Shown: positions 1-10,465, numbered from the stretch's first letter. The stretch: DNA of 64,000 bases from Actinokineospora bangkokensis (GCF_001940455.1 NZ_MKQR01000028.1:602916-666915), one strand, 5' to 3'. Numbers and translations: made by a program. Notes: generated by a model from the sequence alone, not told the origin.

Positions 1-81
1 TAGCCCCCCAGCGCCCCCAACCCGCCCCACAGTCTTTTCCCACCGCACCCCCCAAGCAGCAGGCGGCCCGGCTACCCAGCT

Positions 82-228
82 GCTCGATGGGGTGGTTGTG
101 CTTGGTCGGGGGAGGCGATCATGTGCTACCCAACGGGACGGGCGGGCGTCTTTTCAGCCCGCCTTTTCCCCGCCCGCAGCGCATGATCGCCGTAGGGGCC
201 CCGACCAAGCGCAACCACCGCATCGAGC
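82..228. repeat. Long palindromic element A, copy 1
   Basis: Positions 82-111 pair with 199-228 as a 30-bp stem with one mismatch and one G-T pair. Inside it GGCGATCATGTGCT pairs with AGCGCATGATCGCC, and a further hairpin forms the tip. Two other copies lie at 38516-38661 and 38760-38891. It fills most of the gene-free stretch 1-296. Small hairpins with GAA loops follow at about 247-293. It could be a structured RNA or a small mobile hairpin; no coding potential is seen. Confidence 0.8.
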
Positions 229-296
229 CGCCCCCGAAAGACCGGAGATCGGGCGAAGCCCGATGCTCACCCCCCCGAAGCCGAAGGCGAGCCGAA

Positions 297-1031
297 TCAC
301 ACCCCAGGCACCCAGTACCGGTACCGGTGCGACTCCGAGTACCCCAATCCCGCGTACAACGCGTGCGCCGCCACGTTCCCCGTGGCCACCTGCAACACCC
401 GCCACCGCACCCCCAACCCCCCGGCCCACGCGTCCAACGCGCCCAGCAACCGCCGCGCCACCCCCGCCCGCCGCCACCCCTCCCGCACCTGCAACGCCCC
501 GATGTGCAGGTAGTCCTCCACCACGCACCCCCTGATCCCGCCCACCACCTCGCCGTCCACCTCGACCACCGCGAACCCCAGCCGCGGCCCCGAGGTCAGC
601 ACCGCGACGGCCGCGGGCTCCGCCGGTCCACCCAGGACGACCTCGAACCACCCGGCAGGCGGCTCCGCGCGCACCACCACGTCCGACCCCACACCTGCCT
701 GCCCGGGTTCCAGCGCGGACACCAGCACCGACGACTCCGCCCCGCGCGGGTGCGCCAGGTTGACGACCCACCCCTCGCCGGGCAGCCGTTCGTCCCACTC
801 CGACCCCACCACCACCTGCGCGGTCGGTCGGATGCCGTGCTCGGCGGAGAACTCGACCACCCGGCTCAGCGCCTCGGGCAGGGGGACGCCGGGAGATCCC
901 GTGGTCAGGGCGCTGTTGGCCCGGCCGGTGTACCCGCCGGAGGCGCGCAGCAGCCACGAACCCAGGGGGCGGGTGCTGGTCGCGGGCCAAGCCTGGGCGC
1001 AGATGACCTCAAGGGCCTCGGTGGTGCTCAC
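297..1031 (-). CDS. GNAT family N-acetyltransferase
   Basis: Predicted cytoplasmic acetyl-CoA-dependent acetyltransferase of 244 residues; the acceptor is unknown. The C-terminal half carries the GNAT fold: a strand with VVGGIRGCV, the acetyl-CoA pyrophosphate loop REGWRRAGVARRLL near residue 190, and ALYAGLGY at the end. The N-terminal half (GSWLLRASGGYTGRANSAL) resembles the extra domain seen in the actinobacterial Rv0428c/cg3035-type acetyltransferases, which is recognition from memory. It is transcribed away from fdxA, with about 134 bases between the two starts. A GTG or ATG slightly downstream could also serve as start. Confidence 0.85.
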   Translation of the reverse strand: MSTTEALEVICAQAWPATSTRPLGSWLLRASGGYTGRANSALTTGSPGVPLPEALSRVVEFSAEHGIRPTAQVVVGSEWDERLPGEGWVVNLAHPRGAESSVLVSALEPGQAGVGSDVVVRAEPPAGWFEVVLGGPAEPAAVAVLTSGPRLGFAVVEVDGEVVGGIRGCVVEDYLHIGALQVREGWRRAGVARRLLGALDAWAGGLGVRWRVLQVATGNVAAHALYAGLGYSESHRYRYWVPGV

Positions 1032-1165
1032 CCCGGCAGTCTCGCGGTGGTTTGTGAGCTATCCGGCACCGGGTGCGCCCGGGGTTGCCCAGCGCGGGAT
1101 ACTGTCGGTCGTCGCGCATCCTCCCGAAGTGCGCGCAGTACACCACGAAGGAGCAGGAGAGCGCA

Positions 1166-1486
1166 GTGACCTACGTGATCGCCGAGCCCTGCGTCGACAT
1201 CCTCGACAAGGCGTGCATCGAGGAGTGCCCGGTCGACTGCATCTACGAGGGCGAGCGGATGCTCTACATCCACCCCGACGAGTGCGTTGACTGCGGTGCC
1301 TGCGAGCCCGTCTGCCCGGTCGAGGCCATCTACTACGAGGACGACGTCCCCGACCAGTGGACGAACTACACCAAGGCCAACTCGGACTTCTTCAACGAGA
1401 TCGGCTCGCCGGGCGGGGCGTCGAAGGCGGGCAAGACCGCGGGCGACCCGGACTGGATCAAGGCCCTGGACCCGCGCGGCGAGTGA
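1166..1486 (+). CDS. fdxA: 7Fe/8Fe ferredoxin FdxA
   Basis: Small acidic electron-transfer protein of 106 residues. Cysteines at 9, 17, 21 and 25 and a second set at 40, 43, 46 and 50 ([12 protein letters not shown]) match the 3Fe-4S plus 4Fe-4S pattern of actinobacterial FdxA/FdxC ferredoxins. The GTG start was chosen because AAGGAG lies just upstream and the protein then begins MTYVIAEPC, the usual family N-terminus. The frame is open further upstream but that part is not ferredoxin-like. The last codons overlap the dapC start as GTGA, so the two genes are translationally coupled. Confidence 0.95.
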   Translation: MTYVIAEPCVDILDKACIEECPVDCIYEGERMLYIHPDECVDCGACEPVCPVEAIYYEDDVPDQWTNYTKANSDFFNEIGSPGGASKAGKTAGDPDWIKALDPRGE

Positions 1487-2571
1487 ACGCCCCCGCGCTC
1501 CCGGACTTCCCCTGGGACACCCTGGCCGACCACGCCGCACGGGCACGGACGCACCCGGACGGCGTGGTCGACCTGTCGGTGGGCACCCCGGTGGACCCGG
1601 TTCCCCAGCAGGTCCAGCAGGCCCTCGCGGCGGCAGCGGGCATCCCCGGCTACCCGACCACGCACGGCACGCCGGAGCTGCGCCGGGCCGCGGTCGGCGC
1701 CCTGTCCCGCCGCTTCGGCGTGACCGGGGTGGACGAGGCCGCGGTGCTGCCGACCATCGGCTCCAAGGAGCTGGTGGCCTGGCTGCCGACCCTGCTGGGC
1801 GCCCGCGGCCGCGTGGTCGTGGTGCCGGAGCTGGCCTACCCCACCTACGACGTCGGCGCCCGCCTGGCGGGCGCCGAGGTGGTCCGGTCGGACAGCACGG
1901 TGTCGCTGGGCCCCCGGGCCCCGGCGATGATCTGGCTGAACTCCCCGTCCAACCCCACCGGCCGGGTGCTGCCCGCCGAGCACCTGCGCAAGGTGGTCGA
2001 CTGGGCCCGCGAGCGCGGCACGGTCGTGGTCTCCGACGAGTGCTACCTGTCGCTGCACTGGGACGCCGAGCCGGTCTCGGTCCTGCACCCCTCGGTCAGC
2101 GGCGGCGACCCCACGGGCCTGCTGGCGGTCCACTCGCTGTCCAAGGTCTCCAACCTCGCGGGCTACCGCGCGGGCTTCGTCTGCGGCGACCCCGCCCTGG
2201 TCAAGTCCCTGCTGGAGGTCCGCAAGCACGCGGGCATGATCGTTCCCCACCCCGTGCAGTCCGCCATGCGCGCCGCCCTCGACGACGACACCCACGTCGC
2301 CGAGCAGAAGTCCCGCTACGCCACCCGCCGCGCGGTCCTCAAGCCCGCCCTGGAGCAGGCGGGCTTCCGCGTCGACCACTCCGAAGCGGGCCTCTACCTC
2401 TGGTCCACCCGCGGCGAACCCGCCGACGACACGATCGCCTGGCTGGCCGACCGGGGCATCCTCGCCGCCCCCGGCACCTTCTACGGCACCGCGGCCCCCG
2501 ACCACGTCCGCATCGCCCTCACCGCCCCCGACGACCGCATCGCCACCGCCGCCGCCCGCCTCCTGACCTGA
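1483..2571 (+). CDS. dapC: Succinyldiaminopimelate transaminase
   Basis: PLP-dependent fold-type I aminotransferase of 362 residues for the succinylase branch of diaminopimelate and lysine synthesis, converting N-succinyl-2-amino-6-ketopimelate to N-succinyl-LL-diaminopimelate. The sequence shows LNSPSNPTG for substrate and cofactor binding, SDECY for the cofactor-ring aspartate, and [15 protein letters not shown] with the Schiff-base lysine at about residue 221. The GTG start overlaps the fdxA stop. Pairing of fdxA with dapC is common in actinobacteria. dapD and dapE lie 5 kb downstream in this window, which supports the assignment over a general aminotransferase. Confidence 0.92.
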   Translation: MNAPALPDFPWDTLADHAARARTHPDGVVDLSVGTPVDPVPQQVQQALAAAAGIPGYPTTHGTPELRRAAVGALSRRFGVTGVDEAAVLPTIGSKELVAWLPTLLGARGRVVVVPELAYPTYDVGARLAGAEVVRSDSTVSLGPRAPAMIWLNSPSNPTGRVLPAEHLRKVVDWARERGTVVVSDECYLSLHWDAEPVSVLHPSVSGGDPTGLLAVHSLSKVSNLAGYRAGFVCGDPALVKSLLEVRKHAGMIVPHPVQSAMRAALDDDTHVAEQKSRYATRRAVLKPALEQAGFRVDHSEAGLYLWSTRGEPADDTIAWLADRGILAAPGTFYGTAAPDHVRIALTAPDDRIATAAARLLT

Positions 2572-2590
2572 CCTGCCTGTCCTGACCTGC

Positions 2591-3499
2591 TCAGCGGCGT
2601 TCGAGGAGGTCGGCCATGGGGGGTCGGTCGGTGAGCAGGACCGGGGTGTGGGTGGGGACCCACTCGTCGACCACCTGGGTGAACTGGGTGTAGTCGGCCG
2701 CGGCGGAGTCGATGCCGCAGCGGGAGAGGGCGGTGCCGAGGATCTGGCGGGACATCACGCCCAACTGCGCCAGCGACCGGTTGCGGTGCTTGCGGACGCC
2801 GAGGTTGACCTGGGCGAGGCCGTCGAGGCCGTAGCGGGCGTGGGCGTCGAGGAGCAGGCCGATCTCGACGCCGTAGCCGGGGGCGAAGGGGACGGTGGTG
2901 AGGAAGTCGCGGGTGGCCGCGTACTCGCCGCCGAGGGGTTGGACGACGCCGGAGAGGTCCGGGCGCAGGGCGTTGAGCAGGGGGCGGGCCATCAGCTCGG
3001 TGACCCGGCCGCCGCCGCCGCTCTCCAGGCGCAGGGGGCGGCGGTAGAAGCCCTTGACCAGGTGCACGCCGTCGACGGTCAGCAGCGGGCCGAGCAGACC
3101 GGGGGCGAAGGACGGGTCCGGGTCGACCAGGTCGGAGTCGAGGAAGACGAGCAGGTCGGCGTCGGTGGCCGCCAGCGAGCGCCACAGCACCTCGCCCTTG
3201 CCGGGGCGCACCGGCAGGTCGGGCAGCACGTCGTCGCGGTGGACCACCCTGGCGCCCGCGCGCGCCGCCGCGGCCGCGGTGCCGTCGGTGGACCCGGAGT
3301 CGACCACCACCAGGTCGTCCACCAGCACCCCGAGCAGCGGGCGGACGGACTCGACCACGGCGCCGACGGTGGCCTCCTCGTCCAGCGCGGGCAGCACGAC
3401 CGCCACCGTGCGCGCGCCCTTGGCCGCCGCCAGCTCGCGCACCGACCAGTCCGGGCACTGCCAGGTGCGGGTGGCCAGCAGCCGGTCCACCGGGGTCAC
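2591..3499 (-). CDS. gpgS: Glucosyl-3-phosphoglycerate synthase
   Basis: GT-A fold glycosyltransferase (family GT81) of 302 residues, transferring glucose from a nucleotide sugar to 3-phosphoglycerate, the first step of glucosylglycerate and methylglucose lipopolysaccharide synthesis. It shows VVLPALDEE near residue 35, VVDSGSTDG near 65, and the metal-binding DSD at 121-123. The GTG start overlaps the folP2 stop as GTGA, so the pair is translationally coupled, in the same order as folP2-gpgS in mycobacteria. An upstream in-frame extension exists but runs through folP2 and was rejected. Confidence 0.93.
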   Translation of the reverse strand: MTPVDRLLATRTWQCPDWSVRELAAAKGARTVAVVLPALDEEATVGAVVESVRPLLGVLVDDLVVVDSGSTDGTAAAAARAGARVVHRDDVLPDLPVRPGKGEVLWRSLAATDADLLVFLDSDLVDPDPSFAPGLLGPLLTVDGVHLVKGFYRRPLRLESGGGGRVTELMARPLLNALRPDLSGVVQPLGGEYAATRDFLTTVPFAPGYGVEIGLLLDAHARYGLDGLAQVNLGVRKHRNRSLAQLGVMSRQILGTALSRCGIDSAAADYTQFTQVVDEWVPTHTPVLLTDRPPMADLLERR

Positions 3500-4365
3500 G
3501 CCAGCGCCCGCAGGGCCCGGGTGGGCGGGCGGGTGCCCGCGATCGAGGCGGCCATCTCCACCACCCGGCGGGTGGCGCGCACCTGGTGGGCGCGGAAGAC
3601 CCGGGCGCCCGCCCTGGCCGCGATCGCGGTGGCGGCCAGGGTGCCCTCCACCCGGTCGGCCACGCCCAGCCCCAGCGCCTCGCCGATGAAGTCCTTGTTG
3701 GACAGCGCCATGAGCACCGGCCACCCGGTGCCGACCAGCTCGTCCACCCGGCGCAGCAGCTCCAGGCCGTGCCAGGTGTTCTTGCCGAAGTCGTGCGTCG
3801 GGTCGATGAGGACCCCCGACGGGGGAACCCCGATCGAGACCATCCGCTCCGCGCGGGTGACCAGCTCGTCAACCACCTCGGCCACCACGTCGGCGTAGCG
3901 GACCCGGTGCGGGTCGGTGCGCGGGGCCGCGCCGCCGGTGTGCGAGCAGACGATGCCCACCCCGAACTCCGCGGCCACCTCGGCCAACCGCGGGTCCGCG
4001 CCCGCCCAGGTGTCGTTGATCAGGTCGGCGCCCGCGGCGCACACCGCCCTGCCCACCTCGTGCCGCCAGGTGTCGACGCTGATCACCAGGTCGGGGTGGC
4101 GCTCGCGGACCGCGGCGACGAACGGCACCACCCGGCGGGCCTCCTCGGCGGCGTCCACCGGCTCGCCGTGCGAACCGGCGCGCACCCCGCCGATGTCGAC
4201 GATGTCGGCACCCTCGGTGACCGCCCGGTCCACCGCGGCCAGCGCGGCGTCCTCGGCGAAGGTGGCACCGCCGTCGTAGAAGGAGTCCTTCGTCCGGTTC
4301 ACGATCGCCATGACCAGCGCGCGGTCGGGGGCGACCGGGCGCGGGCCGAACCGCAGTGCGGGCAT
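3496..4365 (-). CDS. folP2: Dihydropteroate synthase-like protein FolP2
   Basis: TIM-barrel protein of the dihydropteroate synthase family, 289 residues from the chosen start. Visible motifs are MAIVNRTKDSF, ADIVDIGGV, DLINDTWAG, the LIDPTHDFGKN pterin-site loop, and a C-terminal FRAHQV. It matches the FolP2 paralogue located beside gpgS in mycobacteria, which is reported to lack normal dihydropteroate synthase activity, so a true folate role is uncertain. The start at 4365 was preferred to 4398 because GGGAG lies five bases upstream of it. It is divergent from the acyltransferase gene. Confidence 0.88.
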   Translation of the reverse strand: MPALRFGPRPVAPDRALVMAIVNRTKDSFYDGGATFAEDAALAAVDRAVTEGADIVDIGGVRAGSHGEPVDAAEEARRVVPFVAAVRERHPDLVISVDTWRHEVGRAVCAAGADLINDTWAGADPRLAEVAAEFGVGIVCSHTGGAAPRTDPHRVRYADVVAEVVDELVTRAERMVSIGVPPSGVLIDPTHDFGKNTWHGLELLRRVDELVGTGWPVLMALSNKDFIGEALGLGVADRVEGTLAATAIAARAGARVFRAHQVRATRRVVEMAASIAGTRPPTRALRALA

Positions 4366-4502
4366 CACGGCTCCCGATCGTGCCACGAGCGCCGTCACCC
4401 GGGGTGGTGACCGGGGTCTCCGGTGCGCGGCGCGGCCCCCGCGCGGGACTACAGTGCTTGTCGGTGCCTGCCACCACGGGGCCGACCTACGGAGGGATCG
4501 CC

Positions 4503-5168
4503 GTGTTCTACCGCGCGCTGCGCTCGGTGCTGTCGTTCCTGGCGAAGCTGTACCTGCGCCCGACCGTCGTCGGGGCGAACCTGGTGCCCACCAGCGGCCC
4601 GGTGATCCTGGCCATCAACCACCTCGCGGTCGTCGACAGCTTCGTCGTGCCGCTGATGCTCGACCGCAAGGTCGCCTTCCTGGCCAAGTCGGAGTACTTC
4701 ACCGGCACCTCGGTCAAGGGCAGGCTCGTCGCCACCCTGTTCCGGGCGCTGGGCGCCATCCCGGTTGACCGGGACAACAGCCGCGCGGCGCTGCACTCGC
4801 TGGAGGTCGCGGGGGCCGTGCTCGACCGGGGCGAGGCGTTCGCCATCCACCCCGAGGGCACCCGCTCGCTCGACGGCAAGCTGCACCGCGGCCGCACCGG
4901 CGTCGCCCAGCTCGCCCTGGAGCACAAGGCCCGCGTCGTCCCGGTCGCGCTCATCGGCACCGACCGCGTGCAGCCCGCGGGCACCCGCGTCCCGCGCCCG
5001 CACCGCATCCGGGTCGTCTTCGGCGAGCCGCTGGACTTCTCCCGCTACGAGGGCCTGGGCAACTCGCTGCCCATCCGCCGCGCGGTCACCGACGAGGTCA
5101 TGTACGCGCTGATGGAGCTGTCCGGCCAGGAGTACGTGGACAGCTACCACAAGCGCCCGGCCGCCTGA
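4503..5168 (+). CDS. Lysophospholipid (1-acylglycerol-3-phosphate) acyltransferase, PlsC family
   Basis: Membrane-associated acyltransferase of 221 residues that adds a fatty acyl chain to a lysophospholipid or related acceptor. The catalytic H-x4-D motif is NHLAVVD at about 39-45, and the acceptor-binding motif HPEGTRS is near 117-122. A hydrophobic N-terminus (ALRSVLSFLAKLYL) would anchor it. The GTG start follows GGAGG by a normal spacing. No lipid partner gene adjoins it, so the exact acceptor is unknown. Its stop is followed by two copies of the C-rich element C. Confidence 0.9.
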   Translation: MFYRALRSVLSFLAKLYLRPTVVGANLVPTSGPVILAINHLAVVDSFVVPLMLDRKVAFLAKSEYFTGTSVKGRLVATLFRALGAIPVDRDNSRAALHSLEVAGAVLDRGEAFAIHPEGTRSLDGKLHRGRTGVAQLALEHKARVVPVALIGTDRVQPAGTRVPRPHRIRVVFGEPLDFSRYEGLGNSLPIRRAVTDEVMYALMELSGQEYVDSYHKRPAA

Positions 5169-5183
5169 GCTGTGTCCACTTCT

Positions 5184-5348
5184 CCCGCCACCCGCCCCCT
5201 CGTCCCCGCCCGGCATCGTTCCCGACCTGGCACCACGGCCGCCTGAGCTGGGTCGATCACTCCCGCCGCCGGCCCCTGTGTTGTCTTATCCCGCCGCCCG
5301 CCCCCTCGTCCCCGCCCGGCATCGTCCCCGACCTGGCACCACGGCCGT
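5184..5348 (+). repeat. Two copies of C-rich intergenic element C
   Basis: Two copies of a roughly 55-base motif (5184-5238 and 5291-5346) read CCCCCTCGTCCCCGCCCGGC, then ATCGTTCCCGACCTGGCACC and ACGGCCG. They start 16 bases after the plsC stop, on the same strand. Related copies follow glgC (18141 onward), a micropeptide gene (47104-47165, minus strand) and a TetR gene (55875). The transcript would be rich in C and poor in G. Confidence 0.75.
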
Positions 5349-5371
5349 GCGTCGCCCACGGGGTTGACCCG

Positions 5372-5919
5372 TCACACCGGCTGGGCGGGGGCGACGGCGT
5401 CCAGGGCCTCCTCGACGTCGCGGGTCACCCGGAGGAAGTCCAGCGACTCCGGGGACACGAACCCCTTGGCCGCCAGCGACCGGCACCACTCCAGCAGCCC
5501 GGCGTAGTGGTCGTCCGGGTCGAGCACCACCACCGGCTTGGCGTGCATGCGCAGGTAGCCCGCCGTCCAGACCTCGAACAGCTCCTCCAGCGTGCCCAGC
5601 CCGCCGGGCAGCGCCAGGAACGCCTGCGCCCGCTCGTCCATGACCCGCTTGCGCTCGCGCATGGTGTCCACGACGACCAGCTCGTCGGCGCCCGGGTCCG
5701 CGACCTCCAGGTCCACCAGGCCCTGCGGGATCACCCCGAGGGTGTGCGCGCCGCCGCGGCGGGCGGCCCGCGACACCGCGCCCATCATCGCCACGCTGGC
5801 CCCGCCCCACACCAGCGACCAGCCGCGCGCGGCCAGCCCGGCCCCCACGTCGTCGGCGAGGTCGAGGTAGTGGCGCGGCACGCCGGAGTTGGACGCGCAG
5901 TAGACGCAGACGGCGTGGC

Positions 5920-5923
<4 letters not shown>
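5372..5923 (-). CDS. LOG family protein (cytokinin riboside monophosphate phosphoribohydrolase-like)
   Basis: Rossmann-fold LOG/TIGR00730 protein of 183 residues. Family members release the nucleobase from nucleoside monophosphates such as cytokinin nucleotides; the substrate here is unknown. The signature [12 protein letters not shown] is present with MRERKRVM ahead of it and [12 protein letters not shown] near the N-terminus. The probable TTG start overlaps the upstream LOG gene stop as TTGA. It is the second of two tandem LOG genes of different subtypes. The start is the least certain point, since TTG is rare. Confidence 0.88.
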
Positions 5924-6690
<767 letters not shown>

Positions 6691-6819
6691 GGCCGCGAGT
6701 CTAGGGTGATCACGCCCGCCCCGTCGGCCGAGCGGCGGCGCACGGCGGGGGAACACGGGGCGAACTCGACGGGGCGGGGCTGGGTGCCCTGGCCCGCGCC
6801 GGGGGAGGGCTGGACGCGG

Positions 6820-6855
6820 CGACGGCCGCCACCGGGGGTCCGGTGGCGGCCGTCG
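6820..6855 (-). terminator. Terminator hairpin after dapD
   Basis: Perfect 15-bp stem (6820-6834 with 6841-6855, arm CGACGGCCGCCACCG) and a 6-base loop, nine bases after the dapD stop on the minus strand. No clear U run follows. Confidence 0.7.
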
Positions 6856-6864
6856 CGCGGGTGC

Positions 6865-7842
6865 TCAGTTGGCGTGCAGGGCGGCGTTCAGCTCGATGCC
6901 GGTGCCGGTGCGCGGCACGGCCTCGACGGCGCCGGTGGTGGAGTTGCGGCGGAACAGGATGCCGGACTGGCCGGAGAGGTCCTTGGCCTTGGCGGTGGTG
7001 CCGTCGGGCAGGACCACCTTCGTGCCCGCGGTGACGTAGAGGCCCGCCTCGACCACGCAGTCGTCGCCCAGCGAGATGCCGATGCCCGCGTTGGCGCCGA
7101 GCAGGCAGCGCTCGCCCAGGGAGATGACCTCCTTGCCGCCGCCGGAGAGGGTGCCCATGATCGAGGCGCCGCCGCCGACGTCGGAGCCGTCGCCGACCAC
7201 CACGCCCGCGGAGATGCGGCCCTCGACCATGGAGGCGCCCAGGGTGCCCGCGTTGTAGTTGACGAAGCCCTCGTGCATGACCGTGGTGCCCTGGGCCAGG
7301 TGCGCGCCCAGGCGCACCCGGTCGGCCTCGGCGATCCGCACGCCCGCCGGGAGGACGTAGTCGACCATGCGGGGGAACTTGTCGACCCCGTACACGGTGA
7401 CCTGGCCGCGGGCGCGCAGCGCCATCCTGGTCCGCTCGAAGCCCTCCACCGGGCACGGGCCGTGGTTGGTCCAGACGACGTTGGACAGCAGGCCGAACAC
7501 GCCGTCGAGGTTGGTGCCGTGCGGGCGCACCAGCCGGTGGGAGATCAGGTGCAGGCGCAGGTACACGTCGTGGGCGTCGGCGGGCGGGGCCTGGAGGTCC
7601 TCGACGTCGACCCGCACCGCGACGACCTCGACCCCGCGCGCGGCGTCCGGGCCGAGCAGCGCCGAGGTGCCCGCGCCCAGGTGCTCGACGGCCTCGTCCT
7701 CGGACAGCCTGCGCACGCCCGAGGGGCCCGCGCCGCCGAGCCTGGGGTCCGGGAACCACACGTCCAGGACGGTCCCGCCGCTGGTCACGGTGGCCAGGCC
7801 GACGCCGTGCGCGCCGGTGCTCTCAGTCGCTGCGCTGCTCAC
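6865..7842 (-). CDS. dapD: 2,3,4,5-tetrahydropyridine-2,6-dicarboxylate N-succinyltransferase
   Basis: Succinyl-CoA-dependent enzyme of 325 residues in the diaminopimelate pathway, acting before DapC. The central and C-terminal part is a left-handed beta-helix built of hexapeptide turns ([45 protein letters not shown]). It is the actinobacterial type of DapD, like Rv1201c. The GTG start gives MSSAATES; dapE starts divergently only 45 bases away, so both promoters must lie in or overlap this short gap. A strong hairpin follows the stop. Confidence 0.95.
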   Translation of the reverse strand: MSSAATESTGAHGVGLATVTSGGTVLDVWFPDPRLGGAGPSGVRRLSEDEAVEHLGAGTSALLGPDAARGVEVVAVRVDVEDLQAPPADAHDVYLRLHLISHRLVRPHGTNLDGVFGLLSNVVWTNHGPCPVEGFERTRMALRARGQVTVYGVDKFPRMVDYVLPAGVRIAEADRVRLGAHLAQGTTVMHEGFVNYNAGTLGASMVEGRISAGVVVGDGSDVGGGASIMGTLSGGGKEVISLGERCLLGANAGIGISLGDDCVVEAGLYVTAGTKVVLPDGTTAKAKDLSGQSGILFRRNSTTGAVEAVPRTGTGIELNAALHAN

Positions 7843-7887
7843 AGGCGCCACCGTAGCCGGTGCGGCGGGCGGGTAGCGTGCGCACCC

Positions 7888-8961
7888 GTGACCCCCGTGC
7901 TCGATCTCACCGCCGACCCGATCGACCTGACCGCCGCCCTGGTGGACGTGTTCAGCGAGTCCGAGCAGGAGGCGGAGCTGGCCGACGCGGTGCAGGCCGC
8001 GCTGACCGCCCAAGCCCCGCACCTGGAGGTGGTGCGCTCGGGCAACGCGGTGCTGGCGCGCACGGACCTGGGCAGGCCCACGCGGGTGGTGCTCGCCGGT
8101 CACCTCGACACCGTCCCGGCCAACGGCAACTGGCCGTCGCGCCGCGAGGGCGGGGTGCTGCACGGGCTGGGCACCGTCGACATGAAGGGCGGCGACGCGG
8201 TGCTGCTGCACCTGGCCGCGACCGCCACCGAGCCGGTGCACGACCTGACGTTCCTGTTCTACGACTGCGAGGAGATCGCCGCCGACCGCAACGGCCTCGG
8301 CCGGGTGGAGCGCGAGCTGCCGGAGTGGATGCGCGGCGACCTGGCGGTGGTGGCCGAGCCGTCCAACGGCGTGGTGGAGGCGGGCTGCCAGGGCACGATG
8401 CGGGTGGTGCTGGGCACCACCGGCGCCCGCGCGCACACCGCCCGCGCGTGGATGGGGCGCAACGCGATCCACGCCCTCGGGGAGGCGCTGCGCAGGCTGG
8501 AGGCGTACGAGGCGCGGGTGGTCGACATCGACGGCTGCACCTACCGCGAGGGCCTGCAGGCGGTGCACGTCTCGGGCGGGGTGGCGGGCAACGTGGTGCC
8601 GGACGCGGCCCAGCTCAAGGTCAACTTCCGGTTCGCCCCGGACCGCTCGCCCGCGCAGGCCGAGGAGCACGTGCGCGCGGTGTTCGACGGGTTCGACCTG
8701 CGGGTGGAGGACCTGTCGGCGGGTGCGCTGCCCGGCCTGTCCGCGTCCGCGGCCCAGCAGCTGGTGGCGGCGGCGGGCGGGCGGCCGGTGGCCAAGCTGG
8801 GGTGGACGGACGTGGCCCGGTTCTCCGCGCTGGGCATCCCCGCGGTGAACTTCGGGCCGGGCGACCCGACCCTGGCCCACACCCAGCAGGAGCACGTGCC
8901 GGTCGAGCAGATCACCCGGTGCCACGAGGTGCTGCGGCGCTTCGCCCTCGGCGACGCGTGA
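7888..8961 (+). CDS. dapE: Succinyl-diaminopimelate desuccinylase
   Basis: M20 family zinc hydrolase of 357 residues that removes succinate from N-succinyl-LL-diaminopimelate. Metal and catalytic motifs are GHLDTVP near residue 72, [10 protein letters not shown] near 95, and DCEEIA near 128. The dimerization domain occupies roughly residues 175-280. The GTG start gives [15 protein letters not shown], the usual actinobacterial DapE N-terminus. It is divergent from dapD. Confidence 0.95.
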   Translation: MTPVLDLTADPIDLTAALVDVFSESEQEAELADAVQAALTAQAPHLEVVRSGNAVLARTDLGRPTRVVLAGHLDTVPANGNWPSRREGGVLHGLGTVDMKGGDAVLLHLAATATEPVHDLTFLFYDCEEIAADRNGLGRVERELPEWMRGDLAVVAEPSNGVVEAGCQGTMRVVLGTTGARAHTARAWMGRNAIHALGEALRRLEAYEARVVDIDGCTYREGLQAVHVSGGVAGNVVPDAAQLKVNFRFAPDRSPAQAEEHVRAVFDGFDLRVEDLSAGALPGLSASAAQQLVAAAGGRPVAKLGWTDVARFSALGIPAVNFGPGDPTLAHTQQEHVPVEQITRCHEVLRRFALGDA

Positions 8962-8990
8962 GCGGGGCCGGGAACCGGCGGCCGCTTTTT
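8962..8990 (+). terminator. Probable terminator after dapE
   Basis: A GC-rich imperfect hairpin (GCGG and CCGG arms around a GAA loop) ends in TTTTT at 8986-8990. It lies directly after the dapE stop and is one of the few hairpins here with a real U run. Confidence 0.55.
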
Positions 8991-9070
8991 GCTCAGCATC
9001 ACCGCAACACCGCCGCAAATGTGCTCCGACCATTGCCGCAGCTCTGGACACGCAGGTATTTCTAAGAGCC

Positions 9071-9871
9071 ATGCGCATCGTCCGCGGCCTCGCCGCCCTG
9101 GCCGCCGCGGTGGCGGTGGTCCTCACGGTCTCGCCGTCGGGCGACGCTGCGCCCACGGGCACCTTCTGCAAGGCGCTGCACGTCTACGCGGTGCGCGGCA
9201 GCGAGGAGGCGGGCCCGTACGGCAGCCAGATCGGCCCGCTGGTCGCCGAGCTCCAGCGGCAGCGCCCCGGCGAGGTCAGCGCGCAGGGCAACGGCTACCC
9301 GGCGGTGGTCTGGGAGCTGAGCTGGGGCCGCCCCGACCTGGTGCACACCTACGCCGAGAGCGTGCGCGACGGGGTGAACCGGATGCTGTCCGACCTGGGC
9401 GCACTGCGGTCGTACTGCCCGAACAGCACCATCGCCATCGTCGGCTACTCGCAGGGGTCGGACGTGGTGCGCCGCGCGCTGCAGAACCAGCGGCCCGACC
9501 CGCGCATGCGGGTGCTGCTGCTGGCCGACCCCGACTTCACCAGCGAGGACCGCTACCTGCCGATGTTCAACGACGTCGGTGAGGGCCTGTCCAACCTGGT
9601 GTTCCCCACCTTCGGCATCAACCACCTGTACTTCGGGCTGTTCCCGGAGAACCCGATCGCGCTGAGCAAGATCCCGCCGTTCCCGCCCGGGTGGACGGCC
9701 AGCTCGCTGTGCTGGCGCAAGGACCCGGCGTGCGGGGGCGGGCAGGGCGGGCTGCCCTTCCGCTGGGGCCCGGACGGCGCGCACACCGACTACCACCTGG
9801 CCGCGCCCGCCCTCGCCCGCGACATCCTGCGCTGGTCGGACGGCGTGCGCGCGGCGGGCATCGTCCGCTGA
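9071..9871 (+). CDS. Secreted cutinase-family esterase
   Basis: Exported serine esterase of 266 residues. A signal peptide ([20 protein letters not shown], cleavage near GDAA) precedes an alpha/beta hydrolase of the cutinase family. The nucleophile motif is GYSQGSDVV, and the likely catalytic His lies in the C-terminal DGAHTDYH. Conserved cysteines ([20 protein letters not shown]) suggest disulphides. Substrates could be cutin-like polyesters, triglycerides or phospholipids; the sequence does not decide. It stands alone, with a C-terminal extension longer than fungal cutinases. Confidence 0.88.
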   Translation: MRIVRGLAALAAAVAVVLTVSPSGDAAPTGTFCKALHVYAVRGSEEAGPYGSQIGPLVAELQRQRPGEVSAQGNGYPAVVWELSWGRPDLVHTYAESVRDGVNRMLSDLGALRSYCPNSTIAIVGYSQGSDVVRRALQNQRPDPRMRVLLLADPDFTSEDRYLPMFNDVGEGLSNLVFPTFGINHLYFGLFPENPIALSKIPPFPPGWTASSLCWRKDPACGGGQGGLPFRWGPDGAHTDYHLAAPALARDILRWSDGVRAAGIVR

Positions 9872-9943
9872 GGCCCGGGGCTCGCCCAGGCCGGGGACGA
9901 CGCCGGGTGGGGACGCGGTGGTGGGTGGCGGGTTCGGGTCGGC

Positions 9944-10396
9944 TCAGAGCGGCAGCGCCAGCTCCAGTTCGAGCTGGTCGGTGAACACCGGGTTGGGTTC
10001 GGAGAACCCGGTCGGGACGAAGCCGACCCGCTCGTAGAACCGCTTCGCGCGCTCGTTCTCCGCCCACACCCACGCCGTCACCGCGTCCACCCCGGTGCCG
10101 CGCGCGTGCTCGACCACGGCGTCGACGAGCTCCTGGGCGACCTTGCCGCCGCGGTGGGCGGGCGCCACCCACATCGAGATGAGCTCCAGCCGGTCGTCGT
10201 CCGGGCGCACCCCGGTGACCCCGGTGGACCCGACGGCGAAGACCGCCGCGTCGGCCAACCAGTCCCGCCAGTCCCGCTCGCTGAAGGCCAGCTCGCGGGC
10301 GTAGGTGGAGGCGAACGCGCGCGGGCTGTCGGCCAGGGCGGTGAGCCGCAGCGAGCGGAACCGCACCCAGTCGGCGGGGGTGAGTCTGTCGGCCAT
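9944..10396 (-). CDS. GNAT family N-acetyltransferase
   Basis: Acetyltransferase of 150 residues. GNAT features are visible in order: an N-terminal helix ending RAFASTYARE, the strand AVGSTGVTGVRP, VAPAHRGGKVAQELVDAVV for acetyl-CoA binding, and ERAKRFYERVGFVPTG. The ATG at 10396 was chosen over an upstream in-frame ATG because GGGGAC precedes it and the longer form adds residues that do not look coding. It is divergent from the DivIVA-domain gene across 69 bases. The acceptor is not predictable. Confidence 0.85.
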   Translation of the reverse strand: MADRLTPADWVRFRSLRLTALADSPRAFASTYARELAFSERDWRDWLADAAVFAVGSTGVTGVRPDDDRLELISMWVAPAHRGGKVAQELVDAVVEHARGTGVDAVTAWVWAENERAKRFYERVGFVPTGFSEPNPVFTDQLELELALPL

Positions 10397-10465
10397 GTCC
10401 CCATCGTCCGGACCGGCGCGCTGTGTCGGCAACCCGGGGCGCCCGGGTCGTGCCACGATCAGGGT

